Assembly: GCF_036541405.1 (NCBI RefSeq)
Contig: NZ_JAZHFS010000006.1
Location: 1-64,000, forward strand
DNA from: Clostridium_AD frigoriphilum
GTDB taxonomy: Bacteria; Bacillota; Clostridia; Clostridiales; Clostridiaceae
DNA length: 64,000 nucleotides
Reading direction: 5' to 3'
Made by a program: the position numbers and the translations under genes
The notes under the pieces: generated by a model
Told to the model about the DNA's origin: nothing
Database searches by the model: none
What the model saw: only the letters and a program-made list of their open reading frames with translations
In this document: piece after piece, positions 28,722 to 37,192 of the stretch
Layout: the number at the start of each line of letters is the position of its first letter
Position numbering within the stretch: position 1 is the first letter of the stretch

Positions 28722-28760
28722 AACTAGGCAGGCAATATTATAACTGTTGCCCGCCTAGTT
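28722..28760. other. Strong hairpin inside the hydrolase-reductase operon
   Basis: AACTAGGCAGGCAA pairs with TTGCCCGCCTAGTT (one G-U pair) around an 11-base loop, in the 71-base gap between the flavoprotein and NuoG/GltD genes. On the coding strand there is no U-run, so it may act as an mRNA processing or stability element that lowers downstream expression. Confidence 0.6.
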
Positions 28761-28775
28761 TTTCATATTTTTCGA

Positions 28776-30257
28776 CTAAAAATTGTTTAACTTTGCAGCT
28801 GCATTTTCACCTGCGATACGTCCGCTGTTCAAACAGAAACCCATTGTATTTCCTGATAAAATAAATGGATAACTATCTCCAAAAATATTACATGCATCTG
28901 TACCAACTGCATATAAGCCAGGGATTACCTTGTAATCTTTTGTCATAGCTTCTGTCTTATGGTTAATAAGAACTCCACCTACAGAACCATACGCACCAAC
29001 ATTTTGACGACAAATGTAGAAAGGTCCTTTTTCAATTGATTGCATATACATTCTGTCTTTTTCAAATAGTTCATCATATCCCTTTGCACACATATCGTTG
29101 TATTCTTCTACTTGAGCTACTAATCCAGCCACATCAACACCTACTTTTTCAGCTAACTCCTCAATAGTATCAGCCTGTGCTATTGATTCGTATCCTGCTT
29201 CAATGTCTCTTTCCCACTGTTCATCAAAATGATCATATAGATCATGTGGATGTACATGAGACACCATGTCTGGTCCTTTTTTCTTGTATTTTTTAAGTAG
29301 CTTGCTATCGAAGATAGCGTATGCTACATTCCCAGGTTGAGCAGTGATTGCATTTCCTGTAAATGTTGTATTTCCAATCTGATCTTCAGGCATAAACCTT
29401 TGGCCTAGTCTATTTACCCATAAGCACGGTTGACGGAATGCTCCATCAAGAATGAAATGGTTCATGTTATCTGGCAATTGATACATTAATTCCATAATGC
29501 ATGTTGTATGCCCTGCGCCAGCTTCCCATGCCATTTTGATACCTTCACCCTTCATACCTGGTATAGCAAAATTAAATATTGTTTTACCAAATTCATAACC
29601 TGTTTCTTCTTTTATCATTTGAGGATTATCTCCAAATCCACCTGTTGCTAAAATAACAGATGTTCCTCTTGCTTCCACTTCTTGTCCAGCTTTATCCTTT
29701 GCAATTACACCAACTGCTTTTCCATCTTCCATAATAACCTTGCTTACTGGTGTTTCGAACATAAATTCAACACCTAGTTCCAATGCCTTTTCTGTCATTT
29801 TCTTAATCATTGAAGTCGCCGCACGAGGACCAGGTACTCCGCCACCCTCTGGTTTTATAACGTGCCATGTGAATTCACCATCAGAGTAAGCTCTTGTATT
29901 TTCAGGTGCACTGAATGCTCTTTGAACTCCACAGAACTCAACACCCATATCAACAAGCCAATCAATAGTCTCTCCTGACTTATAGTAGTAGTCACGAACC
30001 ATATGTGCATCTACGCGATAATGTGTGAAATACATATGTTTTCTAAAAGCTTCACCTGGAGTAAGTGAAATCATTTGATTTTTTTGGATTGATGAACCTA
30101 CTCCAAGTGGTCCCATACCCATATTAGCTGCTCCGCCAGTTGTATTAGACTTTTCAAATACAATTACTCTTGATCCATTTTCTGCTGCTGAGATAGCTGA
30201 TGCTAGTCCTGAAAGACCACCTGCAACAACGATTATATCTGTTTCTAATTTCTTCAT
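28776..30257 (-). CDS. FAD-dependent reductase, fumarate-reductase/ketosteroid-dehydrogenase type
   Basis: This 493-residue single-subunit flavoprotein has the N-terminal FAD loop VVAGGLSGLASAISA and GGAANMGMGP. It has a central capping domain and the C-terminal FAD block GLYAVGTDACNIFG, with SGNTMGFCLNSGRIAGENA. This family reduces activated C=C bonds (fumarate, urocanate, enones) or dehydrogenates steroids. It has neither a heme domain nor a signal peptide, so it is cytoplasmic. It follows the phloretin-hydrolase-like gene in the same unit, which suggests it forms the hydrolase substrate by reducing a chalcone or similar enone. That substrate is inferred from context only. Confidence 0.83.
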   Translation of the reverse strand: MKKLETDIIVVAGGLSGLASAISAAENGSRVIVFEKSNTTGGAANMGMGPLGVGSSIQKNQMISLTPGEAFRKHMYFTHYRVDAHMVRDYYYKSGETIDWLVDMGVEFCGVQRAFSAPENTRAYSDGEFTWHVIKPEGGGVPGPRAATSMIKKMTEKALELGVEFMFETPVSKVIMEDGKAVGVIAKDKAGQEVEARGTSVILATGGFGDNPQMIKEETGYEFGKTIFNFAIPGMKGEGIKMAWEAGAGHTTCIMELMYQLPDNMNHFILDGAFRQPCLWVNRLGQRFMPEDQIGNTTFTGNAITAQPGNVAYAIFDSKLLKKYKKKGPDMVSHVHPHDLYDHFDEQWERDIEAGYESIAQADTIEELAEKVGVDVAGLVAQVEEYNDMCAKGYDELFEKDRMYMQSIEKGPFYICRQNVGAYGSVGGVLINHKTEAMTKDYKVIPGLYAVGTDACNIFGDSYPFILSGNTMGFCLNSGRIAGENAAAKLNNF

Positions 30258-30328
30258 TTTAAAACCTCCATATTTATATTTTGTTAAAGTTATTAATACT
30301 TGAGTTACTAATTTATAATACTTATTTT

Positions 30329-30412
30329 TTACATTGTTAATTTATCCTTTGGAGCAAAACCAGCTTGTACTAACCGGATTTTCTTTCCATATTCATAATT
30401 CCCGCTAGTTAA
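30329..30412 (-). other. Possible remnant of a coding 3' end in the gap
   Basis: In the 189-base gap before the hydrolase gene, one minus-strand frame reads NYEYGKKIRLVQAGFAPKDK then LTM and a stop. The residue mix looks protein-like rather than intergenic. I do not recognise the family. It may be the end of a deleted gene. No other signal was seen in this gap apart from the AAGGAGG-like ribosome site of the flavoprotein gene. Confidence 0.3.
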
Positions 30413-30446
30413 TATTTTTTAAATTGAATCAAAATATTAAATATAA

Positions 30447-31265
30447 TTACTCTATTTTGCCACCCATTTCATTATACAAATCAGGTAAAATTGCTGCTAA
30501 ATTACTATACTCTTCAACGTTATGGAATGCTAATCCCCTAGGTGCTTGTACAGGAATTTGTATTCCATCTGGAAGTAGTTTACATGGTTTTTTGTCAATC
30601 ATATGATAGCCCATCCAAAATCTAGAACGTGATTCCACTCCTCCAGGTATTTCTCTGAAATAGTGTAGCATTACAGCAGGAGCTTTAGGTCCACCTTTTC
30701 TTGACTGAGCAACTCCATTGCCTGTAACTACAGTAATGTCCTTAGAGTTCAATTCTTCCATGTCAAAGCCTAATTCTTCTGGCTTTAAAAAGGAAATTTG
30801 AATATCTTCTGGTCCATTTCCAGTATCCTCAATTACATGATGAGTACAACCCTGAAATTTTTCAAGTATAGGTGTGGTTGGGTCAAGTATTTTTGCTCGA
30901 TCTTTCTCACTAATATCTATGCCATAATGTCCTTTTTTAAACCATAACATGTATCGTAAATCTTCAAGACCGTGCCATGCAAACCACCAATTAATCATTT
31001 CTAAGGTTACTCCTGGAAATTTGTTATTCACAGCAACATATGCCGTTCCATTTGGAAGTACACAGTACCCTGTCTCTACATCGCTATATCCATCCTTTAG
31101 TAATACGTTTACATTTCCCAGCATTAAAACTTTGTTAGGATCCATTGGTCCTTCCTGAAGAATTGCCATTAGTTCTGGGTTTGGGCTAACTATAGGTTGG
31201 TTAAAATATTTTGCATAGGACTTCTGCTCTTCTTGTGGTGTTAACTCTTTTCTTAACTCTCTCAT
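30447..31265 (-). CDS. Phloretin hydrolase / PhlG-type C-C hydrolase
   Basis: At 272 residues this has the length of Eubacterium ramulus phloretin hydrolase and belongs to the DAPG-hydrolase (PhlG) family. These zinc enzymes cleave the C-C bond between an acyl chain and the phloroglucinol ring, for example phloretin to phloroglucinol and 3-(4-hydroxyphenyl)propionate. Family marks are WWFAWHGLEDLRYMLW (93-108, metal-ligand candidate His98), KGHYGI, a Glu near 146 and HNVEE (His248, Glu252; the H-x3-E pair of PhlG). It is the first gene after sigma-54 promoter P2 and lies in a locus that degrades phloroglucinol, the expected product. The acyl side chain is not determined by sequence. Confidence 0.85.
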   Translation of the reverse strand: MRELRKELTPQEEQKSYAKYFNQPIVSPNPELMAILQEGPMDPNKVLMLGNVNVLLKDGYSDVETGYCVLPNGTAYVAVNNKFPGVTLEMINWWFAWHGLEDLRYMLWFKKGHYGIDISEKDRAKILDPTTPILEKFQGCTHHVIEDTGNGPEDIQISFLKPEELGFDMEELNSKDITVVTGNGVAQSRKGGPKAPAVMLHYFREIPGGVESRSRFWMGYHMIDKKPCKLLPDGIQIPVQAPRGLAFHNVEEYSNLAAILPDLYNEMGGKIE

Positions 31266-31550
31266 ATTATTTCTTCTCCTTACAATATTATTTTTATATT
31301 ATAGTTACAATACAAATCTTTAGTTTTAAACTCTCTATATCATAATGATTGTATATTTACATCTACTTGTTTATATTATATCAATGTTTTAAAGACACAT
31401 AAAATACCTATTTGGAATCGCACTTATGCTTATATGTTATAAGTGTATATTTGCTTATCTTTATAAAAAACATATAATTAATCCCCACCACCAAATCGTT
31501 TTCACGACATTTCTATAGATATAATAAATTTATCTTTATCATATTTATAT

Positions 31551-31567
31551 AGCAATGATCATGCCAA
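31551..31567 (-). promoter_or_regulatory. Sigma-54 promoter P2 (hydrolase-reductase operon)
   Basis: The minus strand reads TTGGCATGATCATTGCT, fitting TGGCAY-N5-TTGCW. It is about 285 bases upstream of the hydrolase start, leaving a long untranslated leader in which no structure was recognised. Confidence 0.83.
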
Positions 31568-31674
31568 CCTCATATAAATAAACTTTTATACTATAAAAAA
31601 GTACTTAAACTTTGTAATTGACTATAAATTTTTATTTTTAAATTCAAAACACTTTTTATTATAAAGACACTTTC

Positions 31675-31777
31675 AATACAAAATTGTATTGCTTTTTTAC
31701 TTTATAAGGAACATTCTATGATGTTGCTCAACTCACAAATTAATACACTCTTGTATCGGATAATAAAATCTTGTATT
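31675..31777 (-). promoter_or_regulatory. Upstream activator palindromes for P2
   Basis: AATACAAAATTGTATT (31675-31690) is the clearest site. AATACACTCTTGTATC (31742-31757) and AATAAAATCTTGTATT (31762-31777) are weaker. They lie about 110-210 bases upstream of P2. The first is identical to a site upstream of P3. Confidence 0.72.
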
Positions 31778-31803
31778 ATTGCCCTTGATTTTTTTTGCAT
31801 AAC

Positions 31804-31833
31804 AAAAAAGCCATTAAATTTAATGACTTTTTT
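31804..31833. terminator. Bidirectional terminator after the sigma-54 activator gene
   Basis: AAAAAAGCCATTAAA pairs with TTTAATGACTTTTTT, with A- and T-runs on both sides, 37 bases past the activator stop codon. It insulates the regulator from the P2 control region. Confidence 0.75.
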
Positions 31834-31869
31834 AAAATAGTACCTCATAAAAGCCTGTTGGCAATAATA

Positions 31870-33414
31870 TTATGAATTATTTAATCGTACTCCCAAAGCC
31901 TTTGCTTTTCTGAAAACTGTAGGTTGGGTAACTCCTAAAACTTTTGCTGCTTTGTATGTACTTCCATAATTTTTTATAGCAAGTTCTATCATTTCTTTTT
32001 CTAAAGCATCCACAGCTTCTCTCAGCGTTAAAGTATGATCTACAAAATGTACTTCCGGTTTATTTATACCTAGTATACTTATTATATCCGTATATGTTAT
32101 ATACTTCTCATCATCAATCACAAGCAATCTTTCAATAACATTTTGCAATTCTCTAACATTTCCTGGCCAATCATATTGTTCAAAAGCAATTACTGCCATG
32201 TTGCCAAAAATTTTTTCTTTACTATATTTAGTATTAAATTTTTCTAAAAACGTCTCTGCAAAAATGGAAATATCTTCTTTTCTTTCTCTAAGAGGTGGAA
32301 TTTTTATTGGTACAACATTTAAGCGATAAAACAAGTCTTGCCTAAATTTCCCTTGCGATATTAATTCACTTAATACTTGGTTTGTAGATGCAATAACACG
32401 CACATCTAGCTTTATACTTTTTACTCCGCCTACCCTCATCAGTTCCTTTTCTTGAAGAACTCTAAGCAATTTTGATTGTAGCGTAAGCGGCATCTCTCCA
32501 ATTTCATCTAGGAGTATTGTTCCACCATTTGCTAGTTCAAACATACCTAACTTTTCTTTATTTTGAGCGCCTGTGAATGCTCCTTTTTCATATCCAAATA
32601 ATTCGGATTCAATTAATGAATCTGGTATAGCTGCGCAATTCACTTTAATATACGGTTCATTTTTTCTATTACTTCTATTGTGGATTTCTTTTGAAACCAC
32701 TTCTTTCCCACATCCTGTTTCACCAGTAATTAAAATAGTAGCTGCTGTTTTTGCAACATGACTTATTATTTCTTTTAGCTGCATCATCTTGACACTTTCT
32801 CCGATGATATCAACACTCTCTCTCTTTTTGTTTCTAAAATAATTTAATTCATGCAAATACTTTTCACTCTTTTTCTCTACGCTTTCCAATTTATCTTTTA
32901 ATTTTAGAAGTTCTGTTAAATCCCTCATCACTGTTAATACCTGTGTTACTTCGCCTTTATCATTAAAAAATGGATTCCCAGTTATTAATACTTTTTTATT
33001 GTTTTTATTAATTGTAGATAACATTGTTATTTTCTTTTTTTGCTCAATTACCAGTAAAGAGACTGCATTGTTAAAATATTTATTATCCAACAATATTTTA
33101 ATGTTTTTTCCTATTATATCTTTTTCTGTTATTTCTGTTATTTCTGTATATCCTTTATTTATTGCCGTAACAATCCCTTTACCATCAACCATGCAGATTC
33201 CATCTGATACTGCATCTCCTATAGCAAATGCACTCAATTCTCGTTCTTTATATTGTTTTAGTCCATTTAACTCTTCATTTTGTTTTTTTATACTATTTTT
33301 ATAATTACATAATATTTTAAAAGTGGCATCGTCTACTTCTATATGTTCTAAATCATTTAAACCTTCTATTTCTTCCCTTACTTCATCATCGATTTCAAAA
33401 AAAATTTTATTCAT
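31870..33414 (-). CDS. Sigma-54-dependent activator with PAS domain
   Basis: This 514-residue enhancer-binding protein has a PAS sensor (about 65-170), an AAA+ domain (about 200-440) and a Fis-type helix-turn-helix (about 465-514, ending AAKVLGVTQPTVFRKAKALG). Walker A is GETGCGKE (231-238) and the sigma-54 contact loop is GAFTGA (279-284). No phosphorylation receiver is present, so the PAS domain probably senses a small molecule directly. It sits between the P2 and P3 operons and is the obvious activator of P1, P2 and P3. No sigma-54 promoter precedes it, so it is likely made constitutively at low level. Confidence 0.92.
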   Translation of the reverse strand: MNKIFFEIDDEVREEIEGLNDLEHIEVDDATFKILCNYKNSIKKQNEELNGLKQYKERELSAFAIGDAVSDGICMVDGKGIVTAINKGYTEITEITEKDIIGKNIKILLDNKYFNNAVSLLVIEQKKKITMLSTINKNNKKVLITGNPFFNDKGEVTQVLTVMRDLTELLKLKDKLESVEKKSEKYLHELNYFRNKKRESVDIIGESVKMMQLKEIISHVAKTAATILITGETGCGKEVVSKEIHNRSNRKNEPYIKVNCAAIPDSLIESELFGYEKGAFTGAQNKEKLGMFELANGGTILLDEIGEMPLTLQSKLLRVLQEKELMRVGGVKSIKLDVRVIASTNQVLSELISQGKFRQDLFYRLNVVPIKIPPLRERKEDISIFAETFLEKFNTKYSKEKIFGNMAVIAFEQYDWPGNVRELQNVIERLLVIDDEKYITYTDIISILGINKPEVHFVDHTLTLREAVDALEKEMIELAIKNYGSTYKAAKVLGVTQPTVFRKAKALGVRLNNS

Positions 33415-33543
33415 ATGTTATCTCCTAACATTACTTTATAATAACCTTGGTATGCTTTAAAGCAATTCACTTCTTCTTTAATTGTACACTATATGAGTGC
33501 AAGTAAGGCTAATAAGGAAAAATATAGATTGTAATATTAAAAT

Positions 33544-33579
33544 AACTCATGAAATTCAATTTTTGAATTTTCATGAGTT
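33544..33579. terminator. Terminator after the dehydrogenase gene
   Basis: AACTCATGAAATTCAA pairs with TTGAATTTTCATGAGTT. On the minus strand it is followed by ATTTTAATATT. It closes the CoA-transferase-to-dehydrogenase operon. The rest of the 224-base gap shows nothing clear. Confidence 0.7.
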
Positions 33580-33638
33580 TCATGTTGAAGAATTTCACCT
33601 ATGATATAGGGTACATTATATTTCTATTGTAGAAAAAT

Positions 33639-34574
33639 TTATACGTTATATAAAACCTTAATCAAATATTCTCTTAACCCATCATTTGACTCTTTAACTT
33701 GCTCAGATGTCCATTCTTGAAATCCCTTACCAGTTTTAAACCCTATGTTTCCCTGCTTTACTTTCTCTTTTAAAAGAGGTGATGGCTCAGTAGAGTTCTC
33801 CAGATGTTTTAATATATAGCTATGAATTGAAAGTGTTAAGTCTGTCCCCACCATATCTGCATTTTCCATAGGTCCAAGTATTGGTAATCTTAATCCAAAA
33901 CCAAATTTAATAGCCTCATCAACAGTTGCAGCATCCGCTATTCCTCTTTCAACTATTGATATAGCTTCCCTCCAAAGCGCATGTTGCAATCTATTTGCAA
34001 CAAAACCCGGTACATCTTTACCCACTCTTATAGGATGTTTTTTCGCTTTCGTTAAAAGCTCCATAGTTTTATTCATAACTTCCTCTGATGTATAATCCGA
34101 CTTAACCACTTCAACAAGCGGAATTAAATATGGAGGATTCCAAAAATGACATCCTACTATCCTTGATTTATTATTGCATTTTTGGGATATTTCAGTAATA
34201 CTCATTACTGATGTATTAGTAGCAAATACAGTATCTTGCCTACAAATTGATTCAAGTTTTGCGAATAAATTTTGTTTTAACTCCATATTCTCAGGTATAC
34301 ATTCAATTACAAAATCAGCTTCCTTTACTGCTACTGCAATATCTTCTGTTAGTATAATTCTACCCAAAATATTATTTATTTCATCTTCTGTAATAATCCC
34401 TTTTTCCTCAAAAACTGCAAGGTTAGCTTTTATTTTATCCATACAATCGTATTCAACTTTTTCTCTTATAAAAATTGTTACCTTTAAATCTTCACAACTA
34501 GCAAATACTTGAGCTATTCCACTACCCATCATTCCTGGTCCAAATACTGTAATATGTTCTAAACTCACAATCAT
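33639..34574 (-). CDS. 3-Hydroxy-5-oxohexanoate dehydrogenase (HOHDH), 3-hydroxyacyl-CoA dehydrogenase family
   Basis: At 311 residues this has the fold and motifs of 3-hydroxybutyryl-CoA dehydrogenase. FGPGMMGSGIAQVFA (11-25) is the NAD loop, His143 in GCHFWNPPY and Glu155 form the catalytic pair, and a helical C-terminal domain follows. The phloroglucinol pathway uses a member of this family to oxidise (S)-3-hydroxy-5-oxohexanoate to 3,5-dioxohexanoate (triacetate) with NAD. It lies directly downstream of the BKACE gene, which favours that role over butyrate metabolism. The alternative, an L-carnitine or hydroxybutyryl-CoA dehydrogenase, is not excluded by sequence. Confidence 0.82.
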   Translation of the reverse strand: MIVSLEHITVFGPGMMGSGIAQVFASCEDLKVTIFIREKVEYDCMDKIKANLAVFEEKGIITEDEINNILGRIILTEDIAVAVKEADFVIECIPENMELKQNLFAKLESICRQDTVFATNTSVMSITEISQKCNNKSRIVGCHFWNPPYLIPLVEVVKSDYTSEEVMNKTMELLTKAKKHPIRVGKDVPGFVANRLQHALWREAISIVERGIADAATVDEAIKFGFGLRLPILGPMENADMVGTDLTLSIHSYILKHLENSTEPSPLLKEKVKQGNIGFKTGKGFQEWTSEQVKESNDGLREYLIKVLYNV

Positions 34575-34615
34575 TACCTCCCCAAATAATTATTTTCTGT
34601 TATCTATAAACAAAA

Positions 34616-34634
34616 GGCAGGACTTGCTCCTACC
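34616..34634 (-). terminator. Hairpin between the BKACE and dehydrogenase genes
   Basis: GGTAGGA pairs with TCCTGCC on the minus strand around a 5-base loop and is followed by TTTTGTTT. It may be a partial terminator that sets the ratio of the two enzymes. Confidence 0.5.
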
Positions 34635-34672
34635 TCACTATTATGTGGTGTCATATGTTAAATTTTTTTAGA

Positions 34673-35500
34673 TTAACAATTCTTAAGACCTAGTATAATT
34701 CTTGCCTCAGCTGGTGTTGCTATTTGTTTGTCTAGTTCAGTCACAATTCTCTTTGTCCTTTCAATAAAATCAACATTGGACTTTGCTAGTTCTCCAAATC
34801 TATAATAAATATTATCTTCCATGCCTACTCTTAAATTTCCACCCAAGGCCAATGTTGCATACATAATTGGCAAATGTTGTTTCCCTATTCCAAGTGCACC
34901 CCAAGTTGAATCCGCAGGAATTAAGCTTTTAAGGAACATTAAATTTTCAACTGTAGCAGTCATTCCACCTGGCACTCCTAATACAAATTGGAAATGAAGC
35001 GGTGCCTTTAAAAATCCTTTTTTTAAATAATAAAGTGCATTGTAAACCATGCCAGCATCAAATACTTCAATTTCGGGTTTTACGTTATTCTCCTGCATAG
35101 CTAATCCTGCTTTTTCAAGAAACTTTGGACTATTTTCAAATACAGTTGAATTCTGCCAGTTCATTGATCCACAATCAAATGATGCCATTTCAGGTTTTAA
35201 AACAGAAAAAGGCTTTATTCTTATATCATCTGTTAACCCAATTCCACCAGATGTTGTTAAATTAATTACAATATCACAAGACTTACGAACAAGCTTTACA
35301 GTTTTCTCAAATTTTTCAAAACTCATTGATGCCTGATTTTCATTATCTCTAACATGAATATGTGCGATTGAAGCACCAGCTTTTGCACAAGCACATATTT
35401 CGTCAGCAATTTCTTCTGGTTGAAGCGGAATATAAGGCGTATCTTTTTTTTGAGGCCATGCTCCCGTTGTTGCTACAGTTAATAATACTTTATTTTTCAT
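34673..35500 (-). CDS. BKACE enzyme: triacetate acetoacetate-lyase (TAL)
   Basis: This 275-residue beta-keto acid cleavage enzyme belongs to the DUF849/BKACE family. Zn ligands His47 and His49 lie in SIAHIHVRD, and GVPGGMTATVENL is a family block. These enzymes condense a beta-keto acid with acetyl-CoA to give acetoacetate and a new CoA ester. With 3,5-dioxohexanoate the products would be acetoacetyl-CoA and acetoacetate, as in clostridial phloroglucinol breakdown. ATG 35500 has GAAGGAG just upstream; the longer frame starting with GTG is unlikely. Lysine-pathway 3-keto-5-aminohexanoate cleavage is the main alternative, but no other lysine genes are present. Confidence 0.84.
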   Translation of the reverse strand: MKNKVLLTVATTGAWPQKKDTPYIPLQPEEIADEICACAKAGASIAHIHVRDNENQASMSFEKFEKTVKLVRKSCDIVINLTTSGGIGLTDDIRIKPFSVLKPEMASFDCGSMNWQNSTVFENSPKFLEKAGLAMQENNVKPEIEVFDAGMVYNALYYLKKGFLKAPLHFQFVLGVPGGMTATVENLMFLKSLIPADSTWGALGIGKQHLPIMYATLALGGNLRVGMEDNIYYRFGELAKSNVDFIERTKRIVTELDKQIATPAEARIILGLKNC

Positions 35501-35530
35501 AATAACTCCTTCTCTCACTATTTTTTTGTA

Positions 35531-36181
35531 CTATACCTCTATAATTTTTAAATTATCATCAATTATAAGATCTGCTTCTGTTCCCTTTAGTATATCTTCA
35601 ATAGATATTCCCGGTGCAATTTCCTTCAGTAAAAGCCCCTTTGGCGTTACTTCAATTACTGCCATTTCCGTAATAATAAGACTAACTTTTCCAACTGCTG
35701 TAAGCGGAAGTCTACATTTTTTTAATATTTTAGGTTCACCTTTAGCTGTATGAGTCATAGCTATGATTACTCTTTTAGCACCACTGACAAGATCCATTGC
35801 TCCCCCCATACCAGGAACCATCTTTCCAGGTATCATATGGTTTGCAAGGTTGCCTTTCTCGTCTACCTGCAGAGCACCTAAAACAGTAGCATGTACATGT
35901 CCTCCTCGTATTATTCCAAAGGAGGTAGCACTATCAAAATAAGATCCTGATTTCTTGATTGTAACAAACTGAGCTCCCGCATTAACAATATCTTTATCTT
36001 CTTTACCAGCTTCTGGAGCTTCCCCTAGTCCAATAAAACCGTTTTCTGACTGCAATATTACATTAACGCCTTCTGGTATAAAATTTGCTACCATAGTTGG
36101 GAGACCAATACCCAAATTTACTACGTCCCCATCTTTTAATTCTTTTGCAATTCTTCTTGCAATAAACTCTTTACTGTTCAC
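35531..36181 (-). CDS. Acetoacetate CoA-transferase, beta subunit
   Basis: At 216 residues this is a family I CoA-transferase small subunit. The catalytic Glu46 is in QSENGFIGLG, which forms the CoA-thioester intermediate. The GTG start overlaps the alpha-subunit stop by one base, so the pair is translationally coupled. The expected reaction activates acetoacetate released by the BKACE enzyme to acetoacetyl-CoA, using acetyl-, butyryl- or another CoA donor. Confidence 0.9.
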   Translation of the reverse strand: MNSKEFIARRIAKELKDGDVVNLGIGLPTMVANFIPEGVNVILQSENGFIGLGEAPEAGKEDKDIVNAGAQFVTIKKSGSYFDSATSFGIIRGGHVHATVLGALQVDEKGNLANHMIPGKMVPGMGGAMDLVSGAKRVIIAMTHTAKGEPKILKKCRLPLTAVGKVSLIITEMAVIEVTPKGLLLKEIAPGISIEDILKGTEADLIIDDNLKIIEV

Positions 36182-36834
36182 TATTTTTCACCTCCAATGA
36201 TATAGTCCACAAATATACTAGGTGTCATAACTTGATGTGGATTAATTTCTCCAACTTCAACAATCTTTTCTGCTCCAACTATCACTACTTCAGCAGCCGT
36301 GGCCATTAAAGGATTAAAATTTCTTGTTGATGCATTGTAAAAGACATTTCCATCTTTATCTACAATTGATCCACCTATAAGTGCTAAATCTGCTTTTAGT
36401 GGTAATTCGAGAAGATATTCAAGGCCATTTACATTAATCTTTTGTTTACCTTCTTCAACTGTGGTTCCTAAACCAGTTTGTGTTAAAAAACCTCCTATAC
36501 CTGCACCACCACATCTAATTTGTTCTGCCAATGTACCTTGTGGTACTAACTCAACTATTAGTTCACCACTGTTCATTTGACGTCCAGTTTCTGGGTTAAG
36601 TCCGATATGTGAGGCAATTACTTTTTTCACCTGTTTATTAACAACTAATTTTCCTATACCTATATTAGGAAATCCCGTATCATTTGCTATGATAGTTAAA
36701 TCCTTTACACCTTTCTTAACCATTGCATCAATTATCATCTCAGGCGATCCAACTCCCATAAATCCACCGATCATAATTGTCATACCATCCTTGATATATA
36801 CCATTATCTCGTCTATGTTTTTTATTTTCTTCAT
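36181..36834 (-). CDS. Acetoacetate CoA-transferase, alpha subunit
   Basis: This 217-residue partner of the preceding subunit has the N-terminal GMTIMIGGFMGVGSP loop and the CoA-binding block GGAGIGGFLTQTGLGT. It is first gene after sigma-54 promoter P3. Together the two subunits resemble AtoDA/CtfAB. The gene order CoA-transferase alpha, beta, BKACE, dehydrogenase gives the lower half of the phloroglucinol route. Confidence 0.9.
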   Translation of the reverse strand: MKKIKNIDEIMVYIKDGMTIMIGGFMGVGSPEMIIDAMVKKGVKDLTIIANDTGFPNIGIGKLVVNKQVKKVIASHIGLNPETGRQMNSGELIVELVPQGTLAEQIRCGGAGIGGFLTQTGLGTTVEEGKQKINVNGLEYLLELPLKADLALIGGSIVDKDGNVFYNASTRNFNPLMATAAEVVIVGAEKIVEVGEINPHQVMTPSIFVDYIIGGEK

Positions 36835-36882
36835 ATTAGACCCCTTTATTTTGATTTAAATTTTCTTGATAATAATATGTAA

Positions 36883-36899
36883 AGCAACTCTCATGCCAA
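36883..36899 (-). promoter_or_regulatory. Sigma-54 promoter P3 (CoA-transferase operon)
   Basis: The minus strand reads TTGGCATGAGAGTTGCT, fitting TGGCAY-N5-TTGCW. It ends about 48 bases before the CoA-transferase alpha start. It is the third such site, and all three share spacing and strand. Confidence 0.85.
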
Positions 36900-37049
36900 T
36901 CCAGTGTAAAAACTCTCCAATTAACTCTTAAAATGAACTAAGCTATTGAAAATAGGTGATGTATGTTGTTTAATTTTATCAATCCTATACACTTCTTAAT
37001 CTTTACACTAAAAAAAAGAATAACGTTTTCTTACCGTTATCCTTTTTTT

Positions 37050-37153
37050 GATACATTACTGTATTAACATTATTAAATTTTTTAAAACATAAAGACAAAA
37101 CACGTGTCATAACCCAATACAAAATTGTATTAGGTTTAATACTGTTTTGCATT
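37050..37153 (-). promoter_or_regulatory. Upstream activator palindromes for P3
   Basis: Sites are GATACATTACTGTATT (37050-37065), AATACAAAATTGTATT (37116-37131) and the weaker AATACTGTTTTGCATT (37138-37153). They are 150-255 bases upstream of P3. The middle one is identical to the best site upstream of P2. Confidence 0.72.
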
Positions 37154-37192
37154 GTTAAAACCTTTTGCAAAAGGTCTGTAGAATTCAATTAA

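Noticed and set aside
30447..31265. Acetoacetate decarboxylase as the identity of this gene
   Set aside because: The length and a first impression suggested it, but the WWFAWHG..RY..W and HNVEE motifs fit the PhlG/phloretin hydrolase family, and no decarboxylase Schiff-base lysine motif is seen.
33639..36834. Butyrate or lysine fermentation cluster
   Set aside because: The dehydrogenase, BKACE and CoA-transferase families also occur there, but crotonase, thiolase and aminomutase genes are absent and the shared sigma-54 control links them to the phloroglucinol genes.
37003..37188. 61-codon minus-strand open frame
   Set aside because: It lies over the activator palindromes, has no good ribosome site and no protein-like pattern.
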